Origin: Scylla paramamosain
Lineage: Eukaryota; Arthropoda; Malacostraca; Decapoda; Portunidae
Assembly (NCBI RefSeq): GCF_035594125.1
Contig: NC_087151.1
Location: 17,781,001 to 17,845,000, forward strand
DNA length: 64,000 nt
Direction: 5' to 3'
In this document: positions 1 through 12,921 of the stretch, one piece after another
Numbering within the stretch: position 1 is the first letter of the stretch
Layout: every line of letters starts with the position of its first letter
The notes under the pieces: generated by a model
The model's input: the letters and a program-made list of their open reading frames with translations, nothing else
The model's database searches: none
What the model was told of the DNA's origin: nothing
Position numbers and translations under genes: made by a program

Positions 1-415
1 TCTTCAGCCTCTCTCTCATCACCACAATGTTGTATTTCTTGCTATCTTCTACTGCTATTTTCATGCCAACTGGTCTTCTGATCTTGCTAATTGCATGCTT
101 CCCCTCCTGCAGCCTCGCTGCACAAGACTTTCTTCTTTCTCTCACCCTTATTCTGTCCACCTCTCTAATGCAAGAGTTAAACAGGATTCGTAGTCACTCA
201 TCAATTTCTCTGGTAAACTCTGGAACTCCCTGCCTGCTTTTGTACTTCCACCTTCCTATGACTTGAACTCTTTCAAGAGGGAGGTTTCAAGACACTTATC
301 CTGTAATTTCTGACTTCCGCTTTTGACTGTTTAATGACTGGCACCTCAGTGGGCCTTTCTTTTCTTTTTTATTATATTTTTATTGCTTTTGACCTGTCAC
401 CCTCCTACATGAAAA
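1..415 (+). mobile_element. LINE-A 3' end fragment
   Basis: This is the last part of a non-LTR retrotransposon ORF2 plus its 3' UTR, running in from beyond the window edge. The frame that matches the other copies is interrupted, but the C-terminal coding signature (SFKREVSRH region near 265-300) and the 3' UTR wording (ACTGGCACCTCAGTGGGC, then a T-rich run and CCTCCTACAT followed by an A-rich tail) recur at 34526-36300, 36301-36720, 55150-57092 and 60570-61765. It contains no catalytic domain. Assignment to the family is firm from these repeated segments. Clade is uncertain. Confidence 0.85.
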
Positions 416-479
416 AGAAAAAAAATTTCAAAACTTTGGTTTCACTCTAGATTATCTTTCAATTGCTTAAACTTATATA

Positions 480-625
480 CATGTAAATATGAAGAATAAA
501 CAAAAACAAAAACAAAAACAAAAACAAAATAAATAAACAACCCCCCCAAAACAATAAAATTCCCTCCCAAAAAAACAACCCCCCCAAAAAAAGAAAAAAA
601 AAAAGTGGGTTGTTTTTTTTAAACC
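480..625. repeat. A/C-rich low-complexity tract with (CAAAA)n
   Basis: About five CAAAA units near 500-530 are followed by runs of C and A. It lies between the LINE-A tail and the copia remnant. No gene is visible. Confidence 0.8.
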
Positions 626-679
626 TGGCTAATGTGTAGCAATAGCATTGCTACACATTAGCCAACATACCATATACAT

Positions 680-1870
680 ATAAAGATGCTATTACATATC
701 CAGAGTCAGATTGTTGGCAGGATGCAATGGAATCAGAAATTAATACCTTGAAAGAAAATTACACTTTTGAGGTTACTCCATTGCCTGAATGTAGAAAAGC
801 AGTGGGAACTAGATGCGTTTATGATATAGAGTTAAGTCCTAACAATGAGGCAAGGCACAAGGCTCATTTTTTTCCTAAAGGTTATTGCCAGGAGCCAGGT
901 GTTGACTATTATGAAACATTTTCTCCAACAAGTCAAATCACATCTGTTAGAAATCCAATGCAGTTGGCTGTACAACATGATCTGATTGTTCATCAAATGA
1001 ATGTGAAGATGGCTTATTCAAAAGCACCAACTGATTGTGAGATCTATGTTGAACAACTGAGGGTTTTTGTGTTGAGAGTAGAAGTGAGGAGAAACTGGTG
1101 TATAAATTGAAGAAATCCCTGTATAATATCATACAAAGTGGTAGAAATTAGAATTTGTCTTACATTCTTATCTGACTGAGCAAGACTTGATTCAGTCATT
1201 TGCTGACCCATGTATGTACACCAGAATCAGTGATGATGAGATGACTATGATATTAGTTTGGGTTGATGACATCATAATTGCTATCAACAGTGATTTTAAG
1301 TTGAAGTGTTTGAAAGAAAGTCTTGGTGAGAGGATTAAGATAAAAGATCTTGGCAAGCTTTTCTGGTATATAGTTTGTATGTAGTAATTATATAATCAGT
1401 ATTAATCAAACTAAGTATGTGAAGATGCTTAAGAAGTTTGGTATGCAACATTTTAAGCCTGCTTATGCTCCTTGTAACATGAATGTGAATAGAGAGTGTA
1501 CAAGTGATAGTGAGTCAAAACTTGTGGATGTTAATTTTCATCAAGGAATAGTTGGAAGTTTGATCTATATAATGACATGTACTAGACCTGATCTGTGCTT
1601 TATTGTGTTTAAGTTATCTCAGAATATGAAAAATCCAAGTACTACTCACCCTGTTATAGCAAAGCATGTACTAAAGTATTTGAAAGGTTCTACTGACCAG
1701 TGTTTAACTTTTAGAAAGTCAAAGGAGCCATTTAGTTTGATAAGTTTTTGTGATGCAGATTGGGCCAACACACAAGATTGGAGAAATATTACTGGGTATA
1801 GTTTCCAGCTTTCTCATGTATGAGTAAAAAACAGAAGACAGTTGCTTTATCTACTTGTGGGTTTTTGTGT
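680..1870 (+). pseudogene. Ty1/copia-type pol remnant (reverse transcriptase and RNase H)
   Basis: Three successive frames carry the order of a copia polyprotein C-terminal half. At 727-1110 is the RT N-terminal part (KGYCQEPGVDYYETFSP, then QMNVKMAYSKA). At 1187-1384 is the RT active-site segment with WVDD in place of the usual YVDD, followed by IKDLG. At 1419-1823 is the connection/RNase H region (GSLIYIMTCTRPDL, LKYLKGS, CDADWA), and SKKQKTVALST follows in another frame near 1823-1853. Frameshifts and stops at about 1108, 1382 and 1820 separate the pieces, and gag, protease and integrase are absent. No LTR pair was recognised. The order and spacing make the family assignment secure; the copy is dead. 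Confidence 0.88.
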
Positions 1871-3228
1871 CTCTACTTAAGAGGTAAAGTTTTTGTTACA
1901 TGACTGTCTGTAAGTTATTAGATTGCAGTTTATTGTATTTACATCCATCATTAGTTTAAGTGGGATGTTGGGCTGTAAATGTAATGATTATTGTATTATC
2001 TTTGGTTATGGGATTGTTGGCAGTAATCATTGGTGGTTAAAGAGAAGTGGGATTGTATGGTGGCAACCTCTATGTCGAGTTTACAAAATAAACAACGCAA
2101 GGTGAGGCACTACAATTCCACACCAGCTGTCACAGAAGTCAGGTGTTTCTATACCCTGTCATGTTTGTTGACACTATGCTCATAAGGATGACCCTCAGCT
2201 CTACAAAACTTGTAGAAATCATGGTTGAGCAATTCACAGTTTTACTAATGGAAATCCTGTGTCCACACATCCTGCTATGGACACTGCCCAGCCAATGTGA
2301 ATGTGTTGCCTGTCTGCCCACACTAGAAATTTATGACATGGTTAAACAAGGCCTCAAAATGCATATGTGCATAGAACATTTTCTACCTAGAATAAATAAC
2401 CAGTACTTTCACCTGTAGCAATATCTGCAGGAGATCATTTTACACTATGTATATCATTATTTACTGAATCTTAGTTCTAAATGTCCAAAACTCACTCACT
2501 CACAAGTTTAAAGCTTATCTGTGTGTGAGAGACTACTTCAAGTATTAATAGCATTATATATTATTTCATTTACTTTTGGTATAAATTATTATCAGTATGA
2601 AAAAATCTTGTGACAATGACAAATTTTCACTACTGTACTATTGCCATTTTTTGTTATGACTGTGATTCATATTCTTAGGAAAAAAAAGTTTGCAGCAAGT
2701 TGCTTTGTTAGTTTGCAATACTGCCAGGAACACACCCTAGACAGGTTCATTGCGGTTGAAAGATTTGTAACAGTTACCAAGGTAATTGAGTAAAACACTG
2801 CTTACATTGCTTGCATATTGTTTATATGGACAGTAAATTCACTGGAACTTCATGGACACTACAACACTTGTACATGTAAGAGAGAGAGAAGAGAAAATTC
2901 AACAATGAGTCTGTCTCAAACCAGACTACCTAGTTGTTGTCCACAGGGAAATGTTAGCAGAACTGACTCCTGATACTGATCGGACACTCTGTGAACCTGT
3001 ACTACACATGTTGTTATAATAGATTCCTTCATATGTGTCCAATCAGGACATATGAGTTGTAAGGAATAATTTTTTAAATATCTGATTATTTGAAGAACAT
3101 GAATACTTTTCCCAAGTATTAAAATATAAGAAAATACTTTGATTTTCAATAACAATAATTTGAATAAAAATACAAATACATCCAAATACAATGATAATTA
3201 CAGATTGACTTAATTGACTTAATGAGTA
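1871..3228. other. No gene recognised; downstream flank of ELP3
   Basis: An AT-rich stretch with only short unconvincing ORFs. The first part may include the 3' end or an LTR of the copia element. The part nearest 3228 should hold the ELP3 3' UTR and polyadenylation site on the minus strand, but I see no exact AATAAA on that strand. Confidence 0.6.

Positions 3229-3294
<66 letters not shown>
3229..3294. repeat. (TG)n microsatellite
   Basis: About 33 uninterrupted TG units. It begins roughly 115 bases past the ELP3 stop codon on the minus strand, so it may be transcribed as (CA)n in the 3' UTR. Confidence 0.97.
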
Positions 3295-3297
<3 letters not shown>

Positions 3298-3408
3298 TAC
3301 ATGTATGTGTGCAAAAGTGTGTTGTGTTTATCTGTGTATTTATAATATAGTGCTTTAAAATCAAAGTTAATGTGAATAAAAAGTACAAAAACCATACCAG
3401 AGACACAG

Positions 3409-3482
3409 CTACAGAACCTTGGACATGTAGGGACCATCCAGCTGGTAGCCCAGTTTTCTGTAATAGTTACGGGTACCAACAC
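3409..3482 (-). CDS. ELP3: Elongator complex protein 3, last coding exon
   Basis: This 74-nt exon encodes the C-terminus of ELP3, the radical-SAM/acetyltransferase subunit that starts cm5U/mcm5U modification of wobble uridine in tRNA. Read on the minus strand, an acceptor CCCAG is followed by GT, which completes the glycine codon opened by the upstream donor. Then come 23 codons reading [12 protein letters not shown] and ending GPYMSKVL, then TAG at 3409-3411. The NYYRK.GY segment is the end of the GNAT acetyltransferase fold and is strongly conserved from yeast to human. Phase joins exactly to exon 30814-30995. The intervening intron is about 27.3 kb. No disablement is present. A processed pseudogene is excluded because the junctions are spliced and in phase. 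Confidence 0.93.
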
Positions 3483-3544
3483 CTGGGAATAAATATTTAT
3501 GTAATTAGAATAATCATAATATCCAGCCCAAAAGTGCTCACACA

Positions 3545-4200
3545 CTTAACAGTAACAGTAACAGTAACAGTTACTGAAAATTTGACTCTGGACAGACACA
3601 ATGATAAAATTAGTGGAAAGACAGTGAATTTGTTAAAAAGAGTAAGAATGGTATTCTCATATTTGAATAAAGGAATGATAAAAAGTTGATTTCCATGATA
3701 AGACCAAAATTGGAATATGCGGCACTGGTGTGGTCTCCTCAAACAAAGAGGAATATTATAAAATTAGAAAGAGTATAAAGAGCAGTCACAAAGATGGTTC
3801 CAGAGTTGAGTAAATCAACCTATGAAGAGAGATTAAGAATGTTGGAAATTTCTACCCTTGAAAATAGGAGAGAGAGAGGAGATTTAATAAACATCTATAG
3901 TATGATAAATGATATGGAAAATGTGGATAAAGAAGCTTTTATAAATTTAGACACATAGAGTACAAGGGGACACAATAAGAAGTTCAAGAAAGTTAACAGT
4001 AGAAGAGACATCAAAAAGTATACCTAGTTTTCCTCACAGAAGTGGGAACAAATGGAATGAACTCAGTGAAGACATTGTAAATGCCAAAACTGTCAGTGTT
4101 TTTAAGACCAAACTAGATAGGTATAGAGACAGGATACTATGAGATTACTCCCTCCCGTAAACCACAACTAGGTAAACACACACACACACACACACACACA
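3545..4200 (+). mobile_element. LINE-B copy 1, 5'-truncated 3' end with (CA)n tail
   Basis: Only the C-terminal end of ORF2 and the 3' UTR are left. The frame carries RVRMVFSYLNKGM, then after a stop IRPKLEYAALVWSP and a YEERLRMLE block. This thumb-to-C-terminal pattern is typical of CR1/L2-like LINEs. Stops interrupt it. The element ends with CAACTAGGTAAACACA running into (CA)n at 4176-4200, the tail seen on most other LINE-B copies here. The 5' junction lies at a small CAGTAA tandem repeat near 3549-3570. Confidence 0.88.
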
Positions 4201-6232
4201 GAGAGGAAAAGTGGACAGCTTTCCTGGACATTTATAATAAGGGAGTGGAGAAATGGGTACCCAAAAGATCAACAGAGAACCTTTTCAAAAAGGATTGGTA
4301 CAACAGGAGATGTGCAACATGGAAAAAGTGGAAGAAAAACAAGAGACTGGACCTGTGGAACAATTATATAAGGAAGAAGAACAAATATGTCAAAACTCGC
4401 AGAGATGAGCAGAAAAATTTTGAAAAGAATGTTGTGGAGAAATGTAAAGACCAATCAAAATTATTTTATAAATTCATTAATGGAAAATTAAAGAGTAAAG
4501 ATGAAATAAGCACGGTAAAAGCTGGAGAAGAGACAGTGGAAGACACAAAAGAGGTGGCTGATGTGTTTAACAGATACTTCCACTCTGTGTTTACTAAGGA
4601 AAATTATTTCAGAAGTAAGAGGACAGTGTTACAAAAAGGGAGCGACCTAAAGGAGATTAAAACATCAGTAGAAGAAATAAAGAATATGAATATGTTGAAA
4701 GACCTGGATGTAAGGAAAGCAATGAATCCTGATTGTGTATCGAGTTGGATTTTAAAAGAGTGTAGCTCACAATTAGTCTCAGCACTGCACAATATAATTA
4801 GCACTACCCTGGTAAAAGGTAGAGTACCCATAGATTAGAAACCAGTGGATATTACCCCAATTCACAAGACCGGAAGTAAATGAGATCCATTAAATTATAA
4901 ACTCATATCGCTCACAAGTGTGGTGGCGAAGATTTGTGAAAAGATTATCAAGAACAGATAGGTGAAATATCTAGAAGACAACAAAGTGATAACAGAGAGA
5001 CAGTTTGGCTTCAGAAAAGGAAGATCTTGTGTTATGAATTTGATAAGTTTCTACTCAAGAGTAATAGATATAATGCAAGAGAGAGATGGATGGGCCGACT
5101 GCATATACTTAGATCTGAGAGAAGCATTTAATAAAGTTCCTCACAGAAGACTAATATGGAAATTGGAAAAAATTGGAGGACTTAGTGGATCATTGTTAAA
5201 GTGGATGACTGACTTTTTGACAAATAGAGAAATGAGGACAGTGATTAAAGACAGCAGGTCGAACTCAAGAACGGTAATAAGTGGAGTCCCACAAGGTTCA
5301 GTACTTGCACCTATTATGTTCACAGTTTATGTAAGTGATATGACAGAAGGTGTAGAAAGTTACATGAGCCTTTTTGCTGATGATGCTAAGATTATGAGGA
5401 AAGTAACAAATGAAGAGGATTGCAATACTTTAAATCAGGACTTAATTAAGATTAATGAATGGTCATTGAGGTGGAACATGGAGTTTAATGCTAAAAAATG
5501 TAGTGTGTTGAGGTTTGGAAAAGTGCGAGAAAACCAGTTGGCAACTATTACTTAGGGAATGAGGAAATCTCTTTAAGATCAGAAGAAAAGACCTAGGAGT
5601 AATTATTACTGATAATTTGTCATTTGGGAAGCACATAAACAAAATTATAGGAGAAACATATAATCTGCTGAGAAACATCAAGATAGCATTCTCCTATATT
5701 GATGAAGATATGATAAAAAAAAAAAAAAACTGATAACAACGATGATAAATCCGAGATTGGAGTATGCAGCATTAGTGTGGTCACCAAGTTTGAAAAAGGA
5801 TACAAGAAAGTTAGAAAGAATCCAGAGAGCTGTAACTAAAATCCCTGCAAGCTTAAGAGTATAGTTATGAGGAAAGGTTGAAGAGATGGGTCTGACTACA
5901 CTAGAAAAAAAGGAGGGAAAGAGGTGATTTGATTGCAATATATAGAATATTGGAAGGAATGGAAAAGTTGGACAGAGAAGACCTCTTGATACCAGATACG
6001 AGAGACACAAGAGGATATGGAAGGAAACTGAAAGGAGTGTTTGCAGAAGAGATATCAAGAAACATAGCTTCGCCCTCAGAAGTATAATAGTGTGGAATGA
6101 ACTTAAGGATGAGACTGTGTGTGCAAAAACAATTAATAAATTTAAAGAAAATCTAGATAAAAGTTGATATAGAGATGGGATGGCACGAGTTTAGTGTGGC
6201 TCTTGTCCTGTATTTTACAACTAGGTAAATAC
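4201..6232 (+). mobile_element. LINE-B copy 2, 5'-truncated
   Basis: The copy begins directly at the end of the (CA)n tail of copy 1 and covers the region before RT, the RT and the C-terminal domain. ORF 4245-4838 is the segment before RT (WYNRRC, LWNNYIRK, NGKLKSKDE). ORF 4962-5555 is the RT core: FGFRKGRSCV, DLREAFNKVPH, SGVPQGSVLAP and the catalytic box FADDA. The two ORFs are separated by stops (TAG near 4836 and TAG in the codon before VKYLEDN). A later A-run at 5715-5730 has expanded and shifts frame. The end at 6213-6232 keeps ACAACTAGGTAAATACAC but no long CA run. It is very similar to copy 4, so both are fairly young, but this copy is inactive. Confidence 0.9.
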
Positions 6233-6261
6233 ACAAGATCAAGATTTAAGTCATCATTATC

Positions 6262-6290
6262 AACAACAACAACAACAACAACAACAACAG
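6262..6290. repeat. (CAA)n microsatellite
   Basis: About ten CAA units between LINE-B copies 2 and 3. Confidence 0.95.
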
Positions 6291-6539
6291 AAGATTCACT
6301 CCTGCCAAAAGGTTGATTTTATGTGAAATCTACACTAGAAACTGGATCTGGAAGAGGACAGCATACTAGGATGTGGTTTATAAGTCTGAATGAGTGAGTG
6401 TGGTCCCACAGATGAGGAATAGTGAGTGTTGCTGGTTCGTGGCTTAGCCGACCTGGCAACAAATGTAAACAAACATTGCATATGCAATTTCTGAGTCAAT
6501 TTCACCAAGGGAAGTAAACTGGTAGATTTAGTGAACAAG

Positions 6540-9500
6540 ACTTAAACAAATGGAAGTGAATAAGGGTTTCTGAAGTTGAGATTGAGAAAAGTAGAACATG
6601 ATGCAGATCAACCGAGGAAGGAAATGGAAATAATGATGGAAGTGGTAAAATCCCTTCATGAAAAGTTGGAAAGAAATTTAGGAAAGGATGAACAAATATC
6701 CAAGCTGAAAACAGAACTGGAGGAGATAAAAGTGAAAGAACAACAAAATACTAAGAAAAATGAGGAATTACAAAACAACATGGAAAAAGTAATGAAAGAA
6801 AATAAAGATTTGAAAGCAGAGCTAGTGAAAGGTGAAAAGAGGGTGAGAGAGGGAGTCATGGATGAAATGTAAGGCTGGAAAATCGAAAATGATAAATCAA
6901 ATGTTGACTTCAAGTAACAGAACAGGAAGTAGAAAGAAAGAAGGAAGTAGAAAGGACTACATTTTTTTTAAAGTTCTGGGAGACATTTTAAAGTTCTGGG
7001 AGACAGAGTGAAGAAATGGTACATAAAGGAAAAGAAATAAATGAGAATAAGATAGAAAAAATAGTAAAAATGAAGGACTGAATGTGATGTATACAAACAT
7101 TGATGGATTGATACACAGAAAACTGGAATTACAAGACTATTTAAAAGAAAAATCTGAAGGATAGTCATTAATAAATAATAATGGATTGATACACAGAAAA
7201 CTGGAATTACAAGACTATTTAAAAGAAAAATCTGAAGGATAGTCATTAATAATAACTACAATGTATGGAGAAGAGACTGGATTGGTAAAGGAGGGAGAGG
7301 TGTAATGATAATGACAAGAAAAGAGATGAAGACAAAAATAATGAAATATGGGGAAGGAAAAGCAGAAATAGTGAGTGTTAACTTGGAGGATAATAATGGA
7401 GAAATACTGGTGTTAATAACAACCTATGTACCACCCAAAAAAAATTCTTGGAGCAAGGAAGACTTTCAGAAAATAATAGAAAATACCATTCAATGCTTGA
7501 GAACATTAATCAAAAGTAATAAAAGATTGGTTGGTGATTTCAATTGCAAAGAAGTAAATTGGGAAGCATTTGAGAATCATACAAAGAAAACAGGAGAAAC
7601 TATGGGAAAGCAAATATAGATGATCTTAAGAAACTTTATGAAGAAAAGGACTGGAAAAAGCTGAAAAGAGCATATGATATGCAAGATAAGTATGACATTT
7701 TTATGAAACTATATGAGGCAGGAGTGATTAAATATGTCCCACTATACAAACCTAAAGAAAAGGAAAACAGGTGTGGTTCAATGCAAGATGTGCAAGTGCA
7801 AGGAAAAAAAAAAAACAAAGCATGGATAAGAATGAAAAGAAATTGAAACCAAAAAAAATAAAGAAGACTTTAGGATAGCAAGAAATGAATATGTGAAAAT
7901 AAGAAGAGAGGAAGAGAAAGGATATGAAAAAATATAGTTGAAAAGTGCAATGACAAACCAAAACTGTTCTACAGATTCATAAATGGAAAAAATTAAACCA
8001 AAAGAAAAAACTAGAAAAGTTGAAAGATGGAAATTAAACGTATGAAAACCCAAATGACATGAGTGAATTGCTAAACAAAAAAGTTTCAACAAGTTTTCAC
8101 AGAAGAATCAGAATTTAAAGAACCATGAGATGAGAAGGCAAAAAAGCAAATGTAGGAAATTACAGTAATCAAAAAAGTTTATAAAGTGATGGAGAAACTG
8201 GAAGAGAGAAAAGTAACAGGACTAGGTTTCATTTTAAAAGAGTGCAGGAAACAATTAATTGAACCAGTATATGACATAATAAAGTGCTCAATATCAACTG
8301 GAAGAGTGCCTAAGGAATGGAGGAGAGCAGACATAGTGCCAACTTATGAAATTGGAAAGAAAAAAGAACCAATAAACTATAGAACAGTATCAATGACCAG
8401 CATAGTATGTAAGATCTGTGAAAAAAAGTGATAAAGAAGCAGTGGACAAAATTTCTAGAAAAACATGATATAATAGAAAAACAGTGTGGCTTTAGACTAT
8501 AACAAATCTGATGAGCTTCTATTGGAGAGTGACTGATATAACACAAGAGAGGGATGGATGGGTAGTCTGTGTGCATTTAGATCTGAAAAAAGCTTTCAAC
8601 AAAGTTTCCCACAACAGGCTATTATGGAAGCTAGAAAATATAGCATTAAAAAAAAAAGATGGAAAATTACTTAAAGGGAAGAGAAATAAGAATGGTAGTA
8701 AAAGATATAAAAACAAAATGGAGAAAAGTAGATAGTGGAGTACCACAAGAATCAGTGCTGGCACTGATCTATATAAATGATATGCCTGAAGGAGTAAAGA
8801 GTTACATGAGTTTGTTTGCAGACGATGCAAAATTACAAAGACATACAAGCAACAACAAAGATTGCGAAATTCTACTACAGGATTTGAATAAAATTTTTGA
8901 CTGGAGTAAGAAATGGGAAAAAAGTGAAGAGACCAAAATGGAGATATAAAATGGGAAATGGGGAAATAATAAAAGTACAAGAAAAGAAAGACCTGGGAGT
9001 AATAATACAGGATAGAAGAGAATTGAAGAAGCATGTAGAAAAGATATTCAGAGATACATATAGATTGGTGAGAAATATTGGAACAGCATTCCACTACATG
9101 GATAAAGATATGATGAGGAAGATAATTACCACTGTGATTTGATGAAAGGTGGAATATGCTCAATCAGTGTGGTCTCCCCACAAGAAGAAATATGTCAAAA
9201 ACTAGAAAGGATACAAAGGATAACAACAATGATGGCTTCAGTATTGAAAGAATTAATACGTGAAGACAGGTTAAAGGAAATGAATTTGCCAACACTGGAA
9301 CAAAGAAGAGAACAGGGGGATTTAATACTGATTTATAAATTGTGGAATAAAGTGGAAGAAATTGATAATGAAAAACTACTGCTAAGAGAAGTAGAAAATA
9401 CCAGATACACATGAAGCCACAGTAAAAACTAAGAAAAGGAAAATGTTTGAATAACATAAAGAAATATAGTTTCCTACAGAGAAATATAGACCACATGAGT

Positions 9501-9540
9501 GTAGCTCAGGCTCTGTTAATTACAACTAGGTAAACTAGGT

Positions 9541-9616
<76 letters not shown>
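6540..9616 (+). mobile_element. LINE-B copy 3, near full length but degenerate, with (CA)n tail
   Basis: The order is ORF1-like coiled coil, endonuclease, RT, C-terminus and tail. ORF 6576-6872 is a charged coiled coil with heptad-like E/K/L pattern (KLKTELEEIKVKEQQ), as in ORF1 proteins of CR1/L2-type elements. The apurinic-type endonuclease starts near 7078 (MYTNIDGL) and continues in ORF 7305-7619 (ITTYVPPKKNSW, GDFNCKEVNW). RT pieces are at 8186-8431 (RVPKEWRRADIVP), 8511-8660 (DLKKAFNKVSH) and 8659-8949 (GVPQESVLA, FADDAK). The C-terminal part is at 8950-9414. Many frameshifts are present, plus a 78-bp internal tandem duplication. The 3' end is CTAGGTAAACTAGGTAAACACA followed by (CA)n at 9541-9616. 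Confidence 0.88.
7103..7258 (+). repeat. 78-bp tandem duplication inside LINE-B copy 3
   Basis: Units 7103-7180 and 7181-7258 both start ATGGATTGATACACAG and both contain TCTGAAGGATAGTC. They are near-identical, so the duplication is recent. It lies in the endonuclease start region and each unit carries an in-frame TAG, so it does not preserve function. Confidence 0.92.
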
Positions 9617-9618
<2 letters not shown>

Positions 9619-12600
9619 GTCATGGCGAACAGAGAAGTCAACGCAAACAGGCGCTCCTAAAAATCCAACCATCTATGTTGCTGAGAGCTGCCCTAGTGGA
9701 AATACAGATGTGAAAGTTCACACTGGTTCTACTCGTTGCTGTCCCATCTCCAAGTGTTTTGTAGAAGGCAGTTAAATTGTTATAATGAGCGGTGAAGAGG
9801 GGGCTACTTCGGTCCCCACTATGTTGTTTACACCAACGGGGACCGTCCCGAAGGTGAGACAGAGAGACTTCTTGGGATTTTGGGAAGAGGACCAAAGGGT
9901 CGGGGAAGCAATGACAAGAAGGAGAATTATCACACTTCAAACCAAAATGAAGGAAATGAAGGATAGATTTGACAAGATGGAGAAGATGGTTGAAATTTTG
10001 ATCACCAAGAAAGGGGTGTGGAAAGGTGCATACGACGATCTACATAAAAAAACTAATGTTACATGAAAAGAAAGCAATGGAATATGAAGGCAAAGTGGAA
10101 AAGTTAAATGTAAGACAGGAAAATTGGAAGAAAGAACAAGAGAAAGAAAAGATTGATTTTAGGAAAATTGTGGAGGAACAAAGGCAAATGACACAAAGCT
10201 AACAGAAAAAGTTGTTCAAGTTATAAAACAGAAAGAAAACTTGGTGAGAGACACTGTGGATAAGAAAAAAAACTATTGTGGTATTCAGCCTGAAGGAAGA
10301 GTGTACACCTCAGTGGACTGAAATAGAAAAGAGGGAAAAGATATGTGTGGAAAAATTAGTGGGGACATTACAAGAAGAAAAAGAGCTAACTGGAGAGATC
10401 AAAGAAATTAAAAGATTGGGTAGATATGTTGAGGGTGGACAGCGTCCTATGAAAATAAGGTTTAGGTCACAAGTAGTAGCTGAAGAAATACTGAGTAAAT
10501 CCTGGAAACTGGCCAAGGTGGAAAAATACAAACAAGTATGGATAAAAAGATAGAACCAGAGAAGAGAGATACTATAAATGAACTAAGAAAAGAAACAAAT
10601 GAAAAAAAACAGAAAACTATCAGAGTTGGAGAAAAAAAGTTCTTTTGAAGGGTTATGGACATGAGGTTGAGAAAGTGGTACAGGAGGGAAGTAAATGCGG
10701 AAGGGGAAGACTAAAAGTAGCATACATGAACATAAATGGACTTGTCAGCAGTGCTGGAACTAGAAGACTATTCAAAAGAGGAGAAACTAGACATCATGGG
10801 AATTGTTGAAACTAAATTTGCAAGTGAAGGGGATATATTAAATATTGGTGAAGGAAAATACAACCTCTGGATGAGAAATAGAAAGAATAAACGGGGAGGA
10901 GGTGTGATGCTTCTAGTTAGGAAGGATTTATTAGTGGAATCTGTCACATATGGGGTGGAGGAGGCAGAAGTATTGAAAATAAGCTCAAGACAGAATATTG
11001 GAAGATACCATAATGTTGTGGTGACTTATGTTTCCCCCTATTCCAACTCTTGGAGAGAGGATGAATATAAGAAAATGCTTGAGGACACGAGGACATGTTT
11101 GGCAGAGCTACTTGAGGAAAATGATGATATACTCCTGATGGGGAACTTTAACTGTAAAGATATCTTTGGAGAATTGGACCACAGAAGGCAGTGAGTCATC
11201 ATGGGGGAACAAGCTACTAGACCTGGTTATTGAAAAATTCCTGACCCAATGGGTTACAGATGACACAAGATTTAGGAGAAATGAAGCACCTTCAAGGCTC
11301 GATCTAATTTTCACCAAGGAAAAAAAAATAGTAGAAGACCTTAAATACATAAAGCCAATAGGAAAAAGTGATCGTATGCTGATTCATTTTACAGTTATGG
11401 ATAATAACCTCAGTATAAGAAAAGAGGACCACAGAAGAGAATGGCTAAACTACAGCAAGACTAACTTTGGAAAACTTAGGAAGTATTTCAGTGAAGTGAA
11501 TTGGAACATAGCTATTCAAAAGGAGGACATAGAGGAAAAATGGACAGCTTTCCTGGACATTTATATTAAGGGAGTAGAGAAATGGGTACCCAAAAAATCA
11601 ATAGAGAACCTTTTCAAAAAGGATTGGTACAACAGGAGATGTGCAACGGCTAGACTGAAGAGAGAAAAAGCATGGAACAAGTGGAGGAAAAACAAGAGAC
11701 TGGACCTGTGGAACAATTACATAAGGAAGAGGAACGAATATGTCTAAACTCGCAGAAATGAGCAAAAAAAATTTGAAAGGAATGTTGTGGAGAAATGTAA
11801 AGACCAACCAAAATTATTTTATAAATTCATGAATGGAAAATTAAAGAGTAAAGATGAAATAAGCATGATAAAAGCTGGAGAAGAGACAATGGATGATCCA
11901 GAAGAGGTAGCTGAAGTCTTTAACAGATACTTCCACTCTGTGTTTACTAAGGAAAATTATTTCAGAAGTGAGAGGACAGTATTAGAAAAAGGGACCGACC
12001 TAAAGGAGATTAAAATATCAGTAGATGAAGTAAAGAATATGTTGGAAGACCTGGATGTAAGGAAAGCAATGGGTCCTGATGGTGTCTCAAGTTGGATATT
12101 AAGAGTGTAGCTCACAATTAGTCTCAGCACTGCACAATATAATTAGCACTACCCTGGTAAAAGGTAGAGTACCCATAGATTGGAAACGGGCGGATATTAC
12201 CCCAATCCACAAGACCGGAAGTAAAGAAGATCCATTAAATTATAGACCTGTATCTCTCACAAGTGTGGTGGCGAAGATTCGTGAAAAGATTATCAAGAAC
12301 AGATGGGTGAAATATCTAGAAGACAACAAGGTGATAACAGAGAAAAAGTTTGGTTTCAGAAAAGGAATATCTTGTGTTATGAATTTGATAAGCTTCTACT
12401 CAAGAGTAATACATATGGTACAAGAGAGAGATGGATGGGCCGACTGCATATACTTAGATCTGAGAAAAGCATTCGATAAAGTTCCACACAGAAGACTAAT
12501 ATGGAAATTGGAAAAAAAATTGGAGGACTCGGTGGATCACTGTTAAAGTGGATAACTGACTTTTTGACAAACAGAGAAATGAGGACAGTAATTAAAGGCA

Positions 12601-12724
12601 GCAGGTCGAAATGGGGAATGCTAATAAGTGGAGTCCCAAAAGGTTTGGTACTTACACCTATTATGTTTACATATGACAGAAGGTGTAGAAAGTTACATGA
12701 ACCTTTTCGCTAAAGATGCTAAGA
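9617..12724 (+). mobile_element. LINE-B copy 4, 5' part (rest at 18041-18792)
   Basis: This is the most complete LINE-B copy. It starts at the (CA)n tail of copy 3, with a 5' leader to 9784. ORF1 pieces are at 9785-10066 (coiled coil: TKMKEMKDRFDKMEKMVE) and 10278-10553 (the segment ending RPMKIRFRSQ.VAEEIL..W, resembling the RNA-binding part of CR1/L2 ORF1). ORF2 starts near 10725 with endonuclease motifs (IMGIVETKF, KRGGGVMLLVRKDLL, LMGNFNC), then SRLDLIFT and KSDRMLIHF, the post-endonuclease region, and RT (FGFRKGISCV, DLRKAFDKVPH, SGVPKGLVL). The FADDA box is altered to FAKDA just before the DIRS insertion at 12725. Frameshifts lie near 11160, 12110 and 12500-12530. Confidence 0.9.
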
Positions 12725-12804
12725 TTTTACTTCGGCAAATCACTTGTCTGCTAGATGGTGCCGTTCACATGAGATACACTACACTTCGCCACACAGTCAG
12801 TTAC
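12725..12804 (+). repeat. DIRS left inverted terminal repeat
   Basis: It starts TTTTACTTCGGC. The inner part (from TCTGCTAGATGGT through CACTTCGCCACA) is inverted in the right terminus at 17926-18040. The outer 22 bases are unique to the left end but are copied in the internal complementary region. Confidence 0.93.
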
Positions 12805-12921
12805 TACGCAGACACCACACAAGTCGGACATCGGTCCTGCCTCCTGTTCTGTTGTTACGACTTCTGTTATCGAGGAGTGATAGGAATATTACAGTTTTCT
12901 TTTTTGGATTGTGTATTATGA

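Noticed and set aside
8519..9163. 214-codon minus-strand ORF
   Set aside because: It is antisense to the RT and C-terminal domain of LINE-B copy 3. Its Phe/Ser/Leu-rich product is a composition shadow of the AG-rich coding strand.
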